Source: an uncultured Roseateles sp. (lineage in GTDB: Bacteria > Pseudomonadota > Gammaproteobacteria > Burkholderiales > Burkholderiaceae). Taken from it: a stretch of DNA of 26,085 bases. Location: contig CAMLKW010000036.1 of assembly GCA_946480605.1 (NCBI GenBank), positions 1 to 26,085 of the forward strand. Reading direction: 5' to 3'. Of the stretch, positions 26,024 through 26,085 are shown piece after piece. Every line of letters begins with the position of its first letter. Position 1 is the stretch's first letter. Under the pieces are notes generated by a model. The model did not search any database. It was not told where the DNA came from and was given only the letters and a program-made list of their open reading frames with translations. Made by a program: the position numbers and the translations under genes.

Positions 26024-26045
26024 TTGCCCTGGCGTGTAAGGGCAA
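26024..26045. promoter_or_regulatory. Inverted repeat upstream of the HDOD gene
   Basis: TTGCCCT and AGGGCAA form a perfect 7-bp inverted repeat with an 8-base spacer, 42-64 bases upstream of the HDOD ATG. The position suits an operator in the HDOD promoter. I could not place a good -35/-10 pair nearby. No other gene can be supported in the final 104 bases. Confidence 0.35.
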
Positions 26046-26085
26046 ACCGCCGGGGAATGCGACCGGGCGGCGCCTACTTGATGAA

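Overview
The window is uniformly GC-rich and densely packed. Codon use, gene spacing and gene content (TonB receptor, sugar ABC importer, many GGDEF/EAL proteins, TrhO, Psd) suggest a betaproteobacterium of the order Burkholderiales, perhaps close to Roseateles/Mitsuaria. That placement is inferred from protein character, not from a marker gene. I see no rRNA, tRNA, CRISPR array, insertion sequence or prophage gene, and no gene-free stretch over 300 bases.

Region 1 (1-12469) is a carbohydrate-use locus aimed at a beta-glucan. On the minus strand a secreted GH3 beta-glucosidase is followed 30 bases later by a LacI-family regulator that runs off the left edge. Divergently, on the plus strand, lie a TonB-dependent outer-membrane receptor, a cytoplasmic GH1 beta-glucosidase, a complete sugar ABC importer (binding protein, two permeases, ATPase, with overlapping or nearly overlapping junctions) and an exported GH30 glycosidase. 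A perfect 14-bp LacI-type palindrome lies just downstream of a TTGACA promoter in the divergent gap. The inferred flow is: GH30 and GH3 trim glucan outside the inner membrane, the receptor brings oligomers through the outer membrane, the ABC system imports small products, and GH1 finishes hydrolysis in the cytoplasm.

Region 2 (12577-17205) holds two tandem paralogous membrane proteins with the same layout: a multi-pass membrane sensor, PAS, a degenerate GGDEF and an EAL with its key residues intact. Both look like cyclic-di-GMP phosphodiesterases. The second overlaps the end of the convergent psd gene by 14 bases.

Region 3 (17192-23216) has psd, encoding phosphatidylserine decarboxylase, divergent from trhO, encoding a tRNA hydroxylase. 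A tight plus-strand run follows: a MurA-type enolpyruvyl transferase, a periplasmic binding-protein-like protein, an RluA-type pseudouridine synthase and a DUF484-GGDEF diguanylate cyclase. The last junctions are 6 bases, GTGA and ATGA.

Region 4 (23318-25981) has an unrecognised exported, probably outer-membrane barrel protein, a divergent membrane-bound diguanylate cyclase, and a convergent HDOD protein. In all, four cyclic-di-GMP enzymes plus an HDOD protein lie within about 13.4 kb, so the right half is rich in second-messenger genes. The most unusual points are the tandem phosphodiesterase pair with its poorly characterised membrane sensor, a MurA homologue away from its usual neighbours, the operator-promoter layout of the glucan locus, and a GACAAT box before several genes lacking a Shine-Dalgarno sequence.
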